51,056 bases of DNA from Bacteroidales bacterium (GCA_016934395.1 JAFGSZ010000105.1:1-51056); one strand, 5' to 3'. Numbered from the stretch's first letter, positions 16,929-26,172 are shown. Notes: a model not told the origin generated them from the sequence alone. Translations and numbers: made by a program.

Positions 16929-17526
16929 CGCTACTTGTTAAATAATTTTTCAGGTTCCTTTTTCCATTTTGTATATGACTCTTTACTTTTATTAAGGTGT
17001 GCCCGGTAAGAACAGAAATTTCTTTATAGCTCTTATCTTCAAAATAAAACAATTTTATGCACTCACCCTGTTCCCTGTTCAAACTGCCTATAGCCTCTTC
17101 AAGTAATTCTAAATAATTCATTTGTTCATTATCTGGATGCATTTCCTCCTCAAATTCCATAAATTCAATAAGAAAATTTCTATCAACTTGTGAAGATATT
17201 TTCCGCCGTGCTTCTTTTGACCGGATATACATTAAACAGTAATTTTTTACTACTGTATATAACCACGATTTAAAGGAAGTTACATTATGTTTTTTAAGTT
17301 TTTCAATTAAAATTTCATAGATGTCCATAACGGCATCCTTACTTAACTCCTCATCTTTCAGATATTTTATGGCAATTCCGTAAACAAGGTGAACATATAA
17401 CCCAAATAATTCAGCCAAAATATTCAAATCAAGCGTTTTCTGATATATGATTATAAGTTCCTCATCGGTTTTTTTACTTTCCGGATGGGATTTTCTTTTG
17501 CTGTTATTTAAAAACCGAATTGTCAA
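16909..17526 (-). CDS. ECF-type RNA polymerase sigma factor
   Basis: The 205-residue product has sigma-70 region 2 (about residues 35-110: AELFGLYVHLVYGIAIKYL, DAVMDIYEILIEKL, FKSWLYTVVKNYCLMYIRS) and region 4 (about 140-195: LNREQGECIKLFYFEDKSY, EISVLTGHTLIKVKSHIQNG). It would direct RNA polymerase to a small regulon, controlled by the overlapping membrane anti-sigma protein. No ATG is available at the N-terminus; the most likely start is TTG at 17526, with an in-frame stop shortly upstream. Its own divergent neighbours, the TonB-like and VIT-vWA genes, are natural candidate targets, but this is inferred from position only. Confidence 0.88.
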   Translation of the reverse strand: MTIRFLNNSKRKSHPESKKTDEELIIIYQKTLDLNILAELFGLYVHLVYGIAIKYLKDEELSKDAVMDIYEILIEKLKKHNVTSFKSWLYTVVKNYCLMYIRSKEARRKISSQVDRNFLIEFMEFEEEMHPDNEQMNYLELLEEAIGSLNREQGECIKLFYFEDKSYKEISVLTGHTLIKVKSHIQNGKRNLKNYLTSSDGKYTL

Positions 17527-17763
17527 TCTGGTATTTATTTTAATAAATCCAATTTAATTAAAATACCGTACAGCACAAATTATTCTGAATATTATATGCT
17601 GCAGAACATATTTAGTAATACGATACTGGCATCTTTTTTGCTGTTTATTGTATTGAATTGCAACTTATTATAGTTCTTTGACAAAATTGATTTCAAATTT
17701 TTATGGATTTCCACCATGTGTTGCATCTATTAAGTAAACAATTTTCACTTAAACACACATATC

Positions 17764-18441
17764 ATGGAAACAAAAAAGTCACATAAAGCAAACCTGGAGA
17801 ATAAAAAAGGCCTTTTTTTCGAACTCGGCCTTGTTATTGTTCTCTCTCTTGTTCTCATTGCATTCGAATGGTCGGGTAATAAAAAAGATTTGACAAACCT
17901 GATCAGGGTTTCGAATACTATAGCTGATGAAGAATTAATTATCAATACCATTCAGGAGAAAAAAATTCCGCTACCTAAAGAGCCTGCAGTGCCAGAATTT
18001 AAAATTCTTGATAACAGCTCTGATATTGAGGAGGACATCATTGAAATTAATGTAGATGTCAAACCCTGGGACTTTGTTGATTTTAATAATGATGAAACAG
18101 AAGCCGAAGAGGCACTACCCTTTTTTAGGGTAGAAGAATTACCAAGCTTCCGAAATGGCGATATAAATTCTTTTAACAAATACATCCAGGGGAAATTACG
18201 ATATAGCCCGGAAGCTATTAACCTGGGATTAGAAGGACGGATCTTTATCCAGTTTGTGGTAGACAAAAAAGGTAATGTTACCAAGGTACAAATTCAAAGA
18301 GGTATTGATCCCCTGCTGGATAATCAGGTGATAGAAGTTATGGAAAACTCTCCGAAATGGAAACCGGGTAAACAACGTGATAAAGCTGTTGATGTAGTCT
18401 TTACAATGTCCGTTTTATTTAAACTTGAAAAAAGCTTTTAA
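17764..18441 (+). CDS. TonB-family periplasmic-spanning protein
   Basis: The 225-residue protein has a short cytoplasmic start, one membrane helix at about residues 18-36 (FELGLVIVLSLVLIAFEW), a Pro/Glu-containing periplasmic linker (KKIPLPKEPAVPEF, acidic stretches) and a TonB C-terminal domain at about 125-222 (LGLEGRIFIQFVVDKKGNV, RGIDPLLDNQVIE, NSPKWKPGKQRDKAV). Classical TonB passes proton-motive energy to outer-membrane receptors; no ExbB/ExbD genes lie here, so it may instead be a specialised TonB-like protein. The C-terminal domain is very similar to that of the divergent anti-sigma protein, pointing to duplication. The next gene starts 61 bases after its stop. Confidence 0.83.
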   Translation: METKKSHKANLENKKGLFFELGLVIVLSLVLIAFEWSGNKKDLTNLIRVSNTIADEELIINTIQEKKIPLPKEPAVPEFKILDNSSDIEEDIIEINVDVKPWDFVDFNNDETEAEEALPFFRVEELPSFRNGDINSFNKYIQGKLRYSPEAINLGLEGRIFIQFVVDKKGNVTKVQIQRGIDPLLDNQVIEVMENSPKWKPGKQRDKAVDVVFTMSVLFKLEKSF

Positions 18442-18502
18442 TCTGACTCCTTTTAAAACTTTCTTTAAACAATAGATTATTTATCCATAAAAATTTGAAA
18501 TC

Positions 18503-20848
18503 ATGAAATTATTAAAGTATATATCCAGAAAAACAACTTATCTAAGTTTTACCCTGATATTTTTATTAAATACAGTATTTTGTTTTAATCAGGAAGCAGA
18601 ACAAAAAGATAAGACCTTATCTCCTTATTTTGTAGTAATAAATAGAGATAGTGAAACAGATCAGCTGCCGCTAAAATCTACAGCGGCTGATGTAACTATT
18701 TCAGGAGTAATTGCCGATGTTACGATTAAACAGATTTATAAAAATGAAGGGAAAACAACCCTGGAAGCTATTTATGTTTTCCCGGCCTCAACTCAGGCCG
18801 CTGTTTATGCCATGACCATGAAAATTGGTGAACGTGAAATTGAGGCCATAGTTCAGGAAAAAGATTTGGCCAGAAAACAATATGAATTAGCGAAAAATGA
18901 AGGCAAAACTGCCAGTTTACTCGAACAGAAACGTCCCAATGTCTTTCAGATGAATATAGGTAACATCCTGCCGGGCGATGTAATTGAAGTTAAATTATCC
19001 TACACTGAACTGCTGGTCCCTAAATCAGGAGTTTATGAATTTGTTTATCCAACAGTTGTTGGTCCTCGATATGCCAATTCACTTACCGACCCAATGGAAG
19101 ATTCCTGGGTGGCCAATCCTTATCTGGAAGAAAATAAACCTCCGACATATACTTTTCTATTTTCGGCAAAAATATCTACCGGGATTCCCGTGAAGGATAT
19201 TCAATCACCCTCACATAATATCCAGGTTCAATATAATAATAAATCCACTGCTCAGATAAAACTTCAGGACACTGATAAATATAAAGGCAATAAAGATTTT
19301 ATTCTTCAATACAGGCTGGCCGGCGGGGCTATTGAAGACGGGCTGATGTTATATAAAGGAAAAGATGAAAACTTTTTTTTAGCCATGGTCCAGCCACCCA
19401 GGCAGGTTACCAGTGAATTTATTCCCCCAAGAGAATATATTTTTATTGTGGATGTATCGGGCTCCATGAACGGATTCCCCTTGACCGTTTCAAAGTCGCT
19501 GATGAAAGATTTATTGGCAGGATTAAGGCCTCAGGATAAATTTAACGTTATCCTTTTTGCCGGAGCTTCAAGTATGTATGCCCCTCAATCGCTTTCAGGT
19601 TCAGAAACAAATATCAAACTGGCTATGGAGCATATAAATAAACAGTCCGGCGGCGGAGGAACGGAATTACTGCCCGCGTTACAGAAAGCGTTGAATTTGC
19701 CAAAAGAGGAAGATATTTCCCGAATTCTGGTTATTCTTACTGATGGGTATGTATCTGTTGAAAGGGAAGCATTTCAATTGATCCGGCAAAATATGGGCAA
19801 GGCAAACTTCTTTGCTTTCGGTATCGGCTCTTCGGTTAACCGGTACATTATTGAGGGAATTGCCAAATCGGGCAATGGCGAGCCATTTGTCGTAACAAAT
19901 CAAAATGAATCTCGAAAAATTGCTGATCAGTTTAAAAAATATGTAGCCTCCCCGGTGCTCACAAACATTCAAATTTCATTTAATGGTTTCAATGCTGCGC
20001 AGATACTTCCTGAACGATACCCCGATGTATTTGCTGAACGTCCGCTAATAATTTCCGGAAAATATTCTGGTGAAGCTAAAGGAAATATTACTATTACAGG
20101 ATATTCAGGCGCCGGCAAATTTTCATCTGTAATTCGGGTGGCCGATTACAAAGAAGCGGTGGATCAAAATGCCCTGAGATACCTTTGGGCCAGGACCAAA
20201 TTGCAATACATTGATGATTATTCTTCGGGGGAAACCGCAGAGAATATGGATGATTTTAAAACTGAAATTTTGGAAATCGGCCTGAAATACAACCTGCTCA
20301 CACGATTTACATCATTTATAGCTATAGATTCAGAAATAAGAAATCCGGATGGAAGTATTACCCGGGTTAAACAGCCATTGCCTTTACCCGAGGGGGTAAA
20401 TAATTATGCCGTTGGTTCACCGATGTACCTAACCGGCAAAAAAAGTTCACCAACAGGTGCTATAAAAAGCATAAACTTAAATATCGTAGCTGACGAAGAA
20501 TTTGAAATAAGCGAAGAGAAAGATATAACCAAACCTGAATTTTTTACAGTTGAAAAGGCGGCTGAATATACCGGAGGTATGGAAGCATTTAAGAAATTTA
20601 TTCTGGCAAATATTCAATATCCGGAAAAATTAAAGACCTCGGGAATATCCGGTACAGTTTACATTCAATTTTCTATCGGTATTGATGGTTCTGTTTCAGA
20701 TGTAAAAGTATTACGAGGATTACATCCCCTGTTGGATCAGGAAGCCATACGGGTTATTAAACTTTCAGCAAAATGGACACCGGCGCAGCAGGGTGGAAAG
20801 CCGGTAAAAACCACATTAACAGTCCCTGTACAATTTAGACTGAACTGA
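18503..20848 (+). CDS. VIT / von Willebrand A protein with C-terminal TonB domain
   Basis: The 781-residue exported protein (signal peptide about 1-28) shows a VIT domain at about 38-170 (VTISGVIADVTIKQIYKNEG, ARKQYELAKNEGK, FQMNIGNILPGDVIEVKLSY). A vWA domain follows at about 311-480 with an intact MIDAS metal site (DVSGSMN, 317-323; later TDGYVS and FGIGSSVNRYIIE). A TonB C-terminal domain occupies about 682-781 (GISGTVYIQFSIGIDGSV, VLRGLHPLLDQEAI). VIT-vWA proteins are normally surface or periplasmic adhesion-like proteins; ending in a TonB domain is unusual and makes it the third such domain in 5 kb. There is no membrane helix before the TonB domain apart from the signal peptide, so it is probably periplasmic. 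A strong terminator follows. Confidence 0.9.
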   Translation: MKLLKYISRKTTYLSFTLIFLLNTVFCFNQEAEQKDKTLSPYFVVINRDSETDQLPLKSTAADVTISGVIADVTIKQIYKNEGKTTLEAIYVFPASTQAAVYAMTMKIGEREIEAIVQEKDLARKQYELAKNEGKTASLLEQKRPNVFQMNIGNILPGDVIEVKLSYTELLVPKSGVYEFVYPTVVGPRYANSLTDPMEDSWVANPYLEENKPPTYTFLFSAKISTGIPVKDIQSPSHNIQVQYNNKSTAQIKLQDTDKYKGNKDFILQYRLAGGAIEDGLMLYKGKDENFFLAMVQPPRQVTSEFIPPREYIFIVDVSGSMNGFPLTVSKSLMKDLLAGLRPQDKFNVILFAGASSMYAPQSLSGSETNIKLAMEHINKQSGGGGTELLPALQKALNLPKEEDISRILVILTDGYVSVEREAFQLIRQNMGKANFFAFGIGSSVNRYIIEGIAKSGNGEPFVVTNQNESRKIADQFKKYVASPVLTNIQISFNGFNAAQILPERYPDVFAERPLIISGKYSGEAKGNITITGYSGAGKFSSVIRVADYKEAVDQNALRYLWARTKLQYIDDYSSGETAENMDDFKTEILEIGLKYNLLTRFTSFIAIDSEIRNPDGSITRVKQPLPLPEGVNNYAVGSPMYLTGKKSSPTGAIKSINLNIVADEEFEISEEKDITKPEFFTVEKAAEYTGGMEAFKKFILANIQYPEKLKTSGISGTVYIQFSIGIDGSVSDVKVLRGLHPLLDQEAIRVIKLSAKWTPAQQGGKPVKTTLTVPVQFRLN

Positions 20849-20924
20849 GAATGAATCTGACGAAGATTAGAGCATCAGCTAAAATTACTGTTTGAATTCG
20901 TATCAGGTTGAATTACTGTATCCT

Positions 20925-20962
20925 GAGGGTATTCCACTTACATGGAATACCCTCGCTTTTTT
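20925..20962 (+). terminator. Intrinsic terminator after the VIT-vWA gene
   Basis: Arms 20925-20936 and 20943-20954 are perfect 12-bp reverse complements with a 6-base loop, followed two bases later by six T. This is a textbook Rho-independent terminator closing the TonB/VIT-vWA unit. Confidence 0.88.
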
Positions 20963-21090
20963 ACAGTGCTTTACCATTCTATAACTTCATGATGACCATA
21001 ATAATAAAAGTTTAAAATCAAAATATTGTTAATAAGTGGTAGGGTAATTCATACTTTATTTAAAAAAAATAATTATTACCTTACGCCCCT

Positions 21091-23595
21091 ATGAAACGGT
21101 GCATTCTGATATTTTATTTAGGATTGGCAATTACATTAACAGCCTTTGGAAATACAAGAATCGACAGCTTGAAATCGGGGTTGGTTTTTGCATCTTCAAC
21201 AGACAGTATTGATATTTTACTTAAGCTAGCTTTTGAGTTGGTTGCAGATTCTCCGGATAATGCCTTTAATTATGCTCAAAAGGCTAAATCGCTGGCAAGT
21301 AATTTAAAAATTACCGAGAAAATTGCGTTTGCCAATAAACGATTAGGAGACATTAAATTAGAACGTAATGAATTTTATGAAGCAAAGAAATATTTTAACG
21401 ATGCTTTGGATTATTATAAAGCATTTGATGTGCCTGAAGTATTAGGAGATATATATTATAATCTCGGTATAGTAAATTACTATTTGGGAGATTATAGTAC
21501 TTCCCTTGGGTATTACCATAAAGCCCTTGCCATTTTTCTGGAATTGAAAGACTCGCAGAGCGAGGCTAATGTTTATCAGATGATCGGCCTTGTGCATCAT
21601 AATATGAACAATTCTGAATATGCCCTGAATTATTATAACAAATCGCTTGAAATAAATAAAAAGGAGAATAATACAACCAATATAGCCGGGTTGATTCAAA
21701 ACATAGGGATTATTACATTCCGGAATGGCGATTATAATAAGGCCCTGGAATATTATGAGGAATCTTTGGCTTTGTTTACAAAACTTGATGATAAGGAAGG
21801 TATAGGCACTTCATTAAGTAATATTGGGCTGATTCATCAGAATCTTAAACATTTTCAAAAAGCGCTTTCAAATTATCAAAAAGCATATAAGGTATACCAT
21901 GAAATAGGGTATGATCTGGGAGCCATTTGGGCTTTACACAATATAGGGACTTCTTATGCAGATCTGGAAAATTTTGATCAGGCATATAAATATTATATGA
22001 AAAGCCTGGAACTCTCAAAAACTTTAAAACATTCTGAAAGTATTATTTCAAATTATGAAGCGCTTTCAAACCTGTTTGAAGATTTTGAGGATTATGAATC
22101 TGCGCTGTTCTATCATCGACTTTACAAAACGATTAATGATTCTATACATTCTGCTTCTGCCCAGGAAAAAATAGCTGAACTTGAAACCCTCTATAATCTT
22201 GAAATAAAAGATATTGAACTCAACAAGAAAAACGCTGAGCTTGCCAGAGAAAAAGTTCAAAAGCAGGGGTTGCTGCTCGGGCTAACTTTTGTTCTGATTG
22301 CAATGATGATAATATTTATTGCATATCGTCAGAAAAGGAAAGCAGAATTACTTCTGGAAGAACATAAAATCAATCTTGAAAAGCTGGTTGAACAGCGTAC
22401 AAACGAACTCAAGATAGAAATTTCGGAACGAAAAATTGCCGAGGAATCTGATAAATTAAAATCAGCCTTTCTTGCCAATATGTCTCATGAATTAAGAACA
22501 CCCATGAATGCAATAATTGCGTTCTCAAATTTCTTAAAAGATCCGGAACTTGAGACGGAAAAAAGAGAAGAGTATATTAATTATATTACCATCTCCGGTG
22601 AAAACCTTATGCAGCTTATTGATGATATAATCGATACAGCCAAAATTGAAGCCAAACAGTTAAACATAAGCAAGAGTGAAACAAACATCACCGGAATGTT
22701 AACTGATCTGTACAAATTTTTCAAAGAATTAATCAGGAAGAGCCAGAAAAGCAACCTTGAAATTCGTTTAAAAGATGAAAACCTGAACGAGCACGTATTT
22801 ATAAATACCGACCCGCTAAGATTAAAGCAAATTGTTACGAATCTGCTCGACAATGCAGTAAAATATACCGAAGAAGGTTCAATAGAATTCGGGTATAAAG
22901 AATATAAAAATTACCTTGAATTTTATGTGAAAGATTCCGGCATTGGTATTCCCAAGGAAAAATACGAATCCGTTTTTGAACGATTTTCCCAGGTTGAATA
23001 TTCCCTCGACAGAAAATATGGTGGTACCGGCCTGGGGCTGGCAATTTGTAAGAACCTGGCAGAATTGCTTGGTGGTAAAATCTGGGTGGAATCTGAGGTA
23101 AACAAAGGATCTACATTTTATTTTACCATTCCGTTTAAAAAATTAAAAAAACAGCGGCTATTAAAAAAATCAGACGAATTACGATATGCATCCTCTATAC
23201 AGAAGAATGAATATAAATGGGATGGCAAATTGATACTCGTTGCTGAAGACGAAGAATTAAATTATAAAGTACTGGTTTCCATTCTTGAAAAAACAAATGC
23301 CAAAATAGTAAGGGCAATCGATGGATATCAAGCTGTTGAATTATGCAAAACAAAACCTATAGACCTGGTTTTAATGGATATCCAGATGCCCAATATGGAT
23401 GGCTTTAAAGCCACAAAAGAAATTAAAAAAATTAAAAATTTACCAATCATCGCACAAACTTCTTTTGCCATGCCCGGAGAAGAAGATAAATGCAAAGATG
23501 CCGGATGCGACGATTATATTGCAAAGCCCTTAAATATGGATGAGCTGTTGTATAAAATCGACACATTAATTCCGGATAAGACTGCAAAGATTTAA
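21091..23595 (+). CDS. TPR-containing hybrid sensor histidine kinase
   Basis: The 834-residue protein has a signal peptide (1-20) and an extracytoplasmic array of about seven TPR repeats (about 60-350; GDIYYNLGIVNYYLGDYSTS is typical). A membrane helix lies at about 392-412, followed by a coiled coil (KLVEQRTNELKIEI). The kinase core has the phospho-acceptor His466 in SHELRTP, an N box with LLDNAVKYT near 585, the G1 box DSGIGI and the G2 box GGTGLGLAI. A C-terminal receiver domain has Asp763 in LMDIQMPN. It senses an unknown signal, probably through the TPR region. No separate DNA-binding regulator is adjacent, so output may go through a phosphotransfer protein elsewhere. It has its own start after a terminator and a 129-base gap. 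Confidence 0.92.
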   Translation: MKRCILIFYLGLAITLTAFGNTRIDSLKSGLVFASSTDSIDILLKLAFELVADSPDNAFNYAQKAKSLASNLKITEKIAFANKRLGDIKLERNEFYEAKKYFNDALDYYKAFDVPEVLGDIYYNLGIVNYYLGDYSTSLGYYHKALAIFLELKDSQSEANVYQMIGLVHHNMNNSEYALNYYNKSLEINKKENNTTNIAGLIQNIGIITFRNGDYNKALEYYEESLALFTKLDDKEGIGTSLSNIGLIHQNLKHFQKALSNYQKAYKVYHEIGYDLGAIWALHNIGTSYADLENFDQAYKYYMKSLELSKTLKHSESIISNYEALSNLFEDFEDYESALFYHRLYKTINDSIHSASAQEKIAELETLYNLEIKDIELNKKNAELAREKVQKQGLLLGLTFVLIAMMIIFIAYRQKRKAELLLEEHKINLEKLVEQRTNELKIEISERKIAEESDKLKSAFLANMSHELRTPMNAIIAFSNFLKDPELETEKREEYINYITISGENLMQLIDDIIDTAKIEAKQLNISKSETNITGMLTDLYKFFKELIRKSQKSNLEIRLKDENLNEHVFINTDPLRLKQIVTNLLDNAVKYTEEGSIEFGYKEYKNYLEFYVKDSGIGIPKEKYESVFERFSQVEYSLDRKYGGTGLGLAICKNLAELLGGKIWVESEVNKGSTFYFTIPFKKLKKQRLLKKSDELRYASSIQKNEYKWDGKLILVAEDEELNYKVLVSILEKTNAKIVRAIDGYQAVELCKTKPIDLVLMDIQMPNMDGFKATKEIKKIKNLPIIAQTSFAMPGEEDKCKDAGCDDYIAKPLNMDELLYKIDTLIPDKTAKI

Positions 23596-23667
23596 GGTTT
23601 TGTTACCTTTCTGAAATAAGAATAGAACATTTTTATGAATAAATCCATTCAAAATTTAAATGTTCAC

Positions 23668-23675
23668 TATTTTTG
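23668..23675 (+). promoter_or_regulatory. Putative -7 element (TATTTTTG) of the KAS III-like gene
   Basis: TATTTTTG matches TAnnTTTG and lies 33 bases before the ATG at 23709, giving a short leader. The -33 element is unclear. Confidence 0.45.
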
Positions 23676-23708
23676 CATAATTATTCAAATTACACACAAT
23701 ATATATTA

Positions 23709-24797
23709 ATGGAAAATAAAATATATTCGATAATCACGGGTACAGGATGTTATATACCGAACAAGATCATTAAAAATTCAGATTTTTTAAATCATATTTT
23801 TTATGACCCGAACGGGCAGGTAATTGATCTTCCAACGGAGCAAATCATAAAAAAATTCGAAGAAATAACAGAAATTAAGGAAAGAAGATACGTAGAGGAT
23901 AATCAAACCGCATCAGATATTGCTTATGAATCGGCAAAAGAAGCCATTATAAACGCGGGTATTGATAAGGAAAGTCTCGATTATATTATTGTTGCCCATA
24001 ATTTTGGGGATATTCGTTTTGAATCCCACCAGATGGATATGGTGCCAAGCCTTGCTGCAAGGGTGAAGGAAAAACTGGGTATAAAAAATCCGGGGACTGT
24101 ATGCCACGATACCCCGTTCGGCTGCCCGGGATGGTTGCAGGGAATCATTCAGGCCAACTATTACATTAAATCCGGTGATGCCAAAAAAGTGCTGGTGATA
24201 GGTACAGAAACGCTATCCAGAATTTCTGATCCGTATGACAGAGATAGTATGATATACGCGGATGGAGCAGGCGCAACTATTCTCGAAGCAAAAGAAAGTG
24301 AGGTACCGGTGGGAATTCTCGCACATGTTACCCGCTCAGATACTATTGAACAGGCGTATAATTTATGGCTTGGAAAATCAAATAATCCGGAATATAAAGA
24401 AAATGAGTTGTTCATTAAAATGAATGGCAGAAAACTTTATGAATATGCTATTACTACGGTACCCCAGGTTGTAAAGGAAAGTATTGAGAAAGCAGGAGTA
24501 ATGTTTAATAATATTGTAAAAATTCTGATTCACCAGGCTAATGCAAAAATGGACGATGCCATCTTAAAACGAATTTTCAGGCTGTATAAAGAAATTAAAA
24601 TTCCTAAAAATATCATGCCCATGACCATTTCTGAATTTGGTAATTCTTCGGTGGCCACCATTCCTACTTTGCTCAACCTGATTCTTACAGGCAAAATGCC
24701 TGAACATCATTTTACTCCGGGTAACATTTTGGTATTTGCATCAGTTGGCGCCGGAATGAATATAAATTCCGTGGTTTACAAATTTCCGGGAGTTTAA
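23709..24797 (+). CDS. 3-Oxoacyl-ACP synthase III-like ketosynthase
   Basis: The ATG at 23709 gives 362 residues; the longer frame starts at a TTG inside the promoter. The thiolase-fold triad of KAS III enzymes is present: Cys139 in FGCPGWLQG, His275 in LIHQANAKM and Asn312 in FGNSSVATIPT. The glycine-rich end SVGAGMN is also family-like. These enzymes condense an acyl-CoA or acyl-ACP starter with malonyl-ACP. The protein is longer than typical FabH (about 320 residues) because of an N-terminal insertion around residues 30-55, and no other fatty-acid gene is adjacent, so it may serve a special acyl product rather than bulk fatty acid synthesis. The gene stands alone between a kinase gene and a convergent dehydrogenase gene. 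Confidence 0.85.
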   Translation: MENKIYSIITGTGCYIPNKIIKNSDFLNHIFYDPNGQVIDLPTEQIIKKFEEITEIKERRYVEDNQTASDIAYESAKEAIINAGIDKESLDYIIVAHNFGDIRFESHQMDMVPSLAARVKEKLGIKNPGTVCHDTPFGCPGWLQGIIQANYYIKSGDAKKVLVIGTETLSRISDPYDRDSMIYADGAGATILEAKESEVPVGILAHVTRSDTIEQAYNLWLGKSNNPEYKENELFIKMNGRKLYEYAITTVPQVVKESIEKAGVMFNNIVKILIHQANAKMDDAILKRIFRLYKEIKIPKNIMPMTISEFGNSSVATIPTLLNLILTGKMPEHHFTPGNILVFASVGAGMNINSVVYKFPGV

Positions 24798-25042
24798 TAT
24801 TCCCTGATATTGTTTTCACCTGATTAATTATGCTTCGCATGAGCTAAAGGTTCATAAACTTCACCTATTAAACTGTTTACGATTAAGGTATACTAACTTT
24901 TTTACAAAAACTAAGTGTAACTAAATCGGCTTCGCCTTCGCATATCTGCTAAAGCAGAGCAATTGGATAATTCCGTTTAATAAGGGACAAGTTCTGCCTT
25001 GGCACAGATCAGACTGCGAATAGATGAATAGGGCAGGTTAAA

Positions 25043-26080
25043 TTAATCAAAGTCTATCATGGCTTTCATTACCCCGTCCCGGTAATTTGCCACCAGATCG
25101 AATGCTTTATTTGTTTCACTAAATTTAAACCAGTGTGTCGGCATTTTACTCACATCGGTTTTTCCCTGTTTTATAAAGTCCAGGGCAGTTTGAACGCAAT
25201 CCAACTGGCGGCGCACAAATTGAATGGTTATCTCTTTATGACGAGTCTTATCAACATTTACCTGCCATGTGTCGAACGGGGGTATTCCAACGATCATCAG
25301 TTTACCTCCCGGTTTTAGGATATCCAGAGCATTTTCAAGTGCATCCTGCTGGCCACAGCACTCAAAAACCACATCAAGCGAAAGCGGCTCTTTTTCTGAT
25401 ATACCCTTCACAATATCCTCTGTTTCCGGATTTCCGGTCCATTGTGCTCCACATCTTTTGGCCATTTCCAGGCGTTCAGGAATTTTATCTGTTACAAATA
25501 TTTTTGATGGATTATGTACCCGGGCAGCCAGTAAAACACTCATACCGATAGGTCCAAAGCCAAGTATTCCAATTGAGGCCCCTTGCAGGTTTTTCGAATT
25601 TTTAACGGAATACACCCCTATAGAAAGAGGTTCTGAGATTGCTGCCTGATTATAATTTAAGTCTTTATCAATTGGGAAACAACTGGTTTCAGGCATAACA
25701 ATATATTCCGTCAGACAACCATCTGCCTGTCCCGGATTTCCCAAAAACCGCAAATTACGGCAGGTGTGTGACCTGCCGGCTTTACATTGATCGCACTCCC
25801 AGCAAGGCATTGCCGGATCAATTGCAATTCTGTCTCCCGGTTTTACAAGGGTTACCCCCCGTCCTACTTCTTCAACTATCCCTGCACCCTCATGTCCCAA
25901 CGGAAAAGGAAACGTAACAACCTGACAGCCAATTTTGCCGTCGGTATAATAGTGAATATCACTTCCGCATACACCAACAGATTTCATTTTAATCAGTACG
26001 TCTGTTGTTTTTTGTATCAGCGGGGCAGGAATATCCATCATTTCCATTTGCCTTATCCCGGTAAGCATCATTGCCTTCAT
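25043..26080 (-). CDS. Zinc-dependent medium-chain alcohol/polyol dehydrogenase
   Basis: The 345-residue enzyme belongs to the MDR superfamily, sorbitol/threonine-dehydrogenase branch. Catalytic zinc ligands Cys38 (GVCGSDIH) and His63-Glu64 (GHEGAGIV) are present, as is the structural-zinc set Cys93, Cys96, Cys99 and Cys107. The Rossmann motif GILGFGPIG lies near residue 170, and FVTDKIPERLEMAKR supplies the acidic residue that usually favours NAD. It would oxidise a polyol or secondary alcohol; the exact substrate is not readable. A real Shine-Dalgarno-like AAGGAGA precedes its ATG, unlike nearly all other genes here, which could mark an acquired gene. It converges on the KAS III-like gene across a 245-base gap with no clear terminator. 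Confidence 0.88.
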   Translation of the reverse strand: MKAMMLTGIRQMEMMDIPAPLIQKTTDVLIKMKSVGVCGSDIHYYTDGKIGCQVVTFPFPLGHEGAGIVEEVGRGVTLVKPGDRIAIDPAMPCWECDQCKAGRSHTCRNLRFLGNPGQADGCLTEYIVMPETSCFPIDKDLNYNQAAISEPLSIGVYSVKNSKNLQGASIGILGFGPIGMSVLLAARVHNPSKIFVTDKIPERLEMAKRCGAQWTGNPETEDIVKGISEKEPLSLDVVFECCGQQDALENALDILKPGGKLMIVGIPPFDTWQVNVDKTRHKEITIQFVRRQLDCVQTALDFIKQGKTDVSKMPTHWFKFSETNKAFDLVANYRDGVMKAMIDFD

Positions 26081-26086
26081 ATCAGA

Positions 26087-26094
26087 TCTCCTTA
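26087..26094 (-). promoter_or_regulatory. Shine-Dalgarno-like site (TAAGGAGA)
   Basis: On the minus strand TAAGGAGA lies six bases before the dehydrogenase ATG. Strong Shine-Dalgarno sequences are rare in Bacteroidota and not seen at the other starts in this window. Confidence 0.6.
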
Positions 26095-26172
26095 TTTGCG
26101 CTAAAATTAATATTTATTCTCTCTGAATTTTTTAAAAGTATTTATTCTTGCTAAATTAAACCTTAAATAAAG

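Noticed and set aside
24798-25042. Short self-complementary pieces (around 24829-24843 and 24947-24961) as an RNA gene or terminator
   Set aside because: Stems are only four to six base pairs, with no T-run and no recognisable RNA family features.
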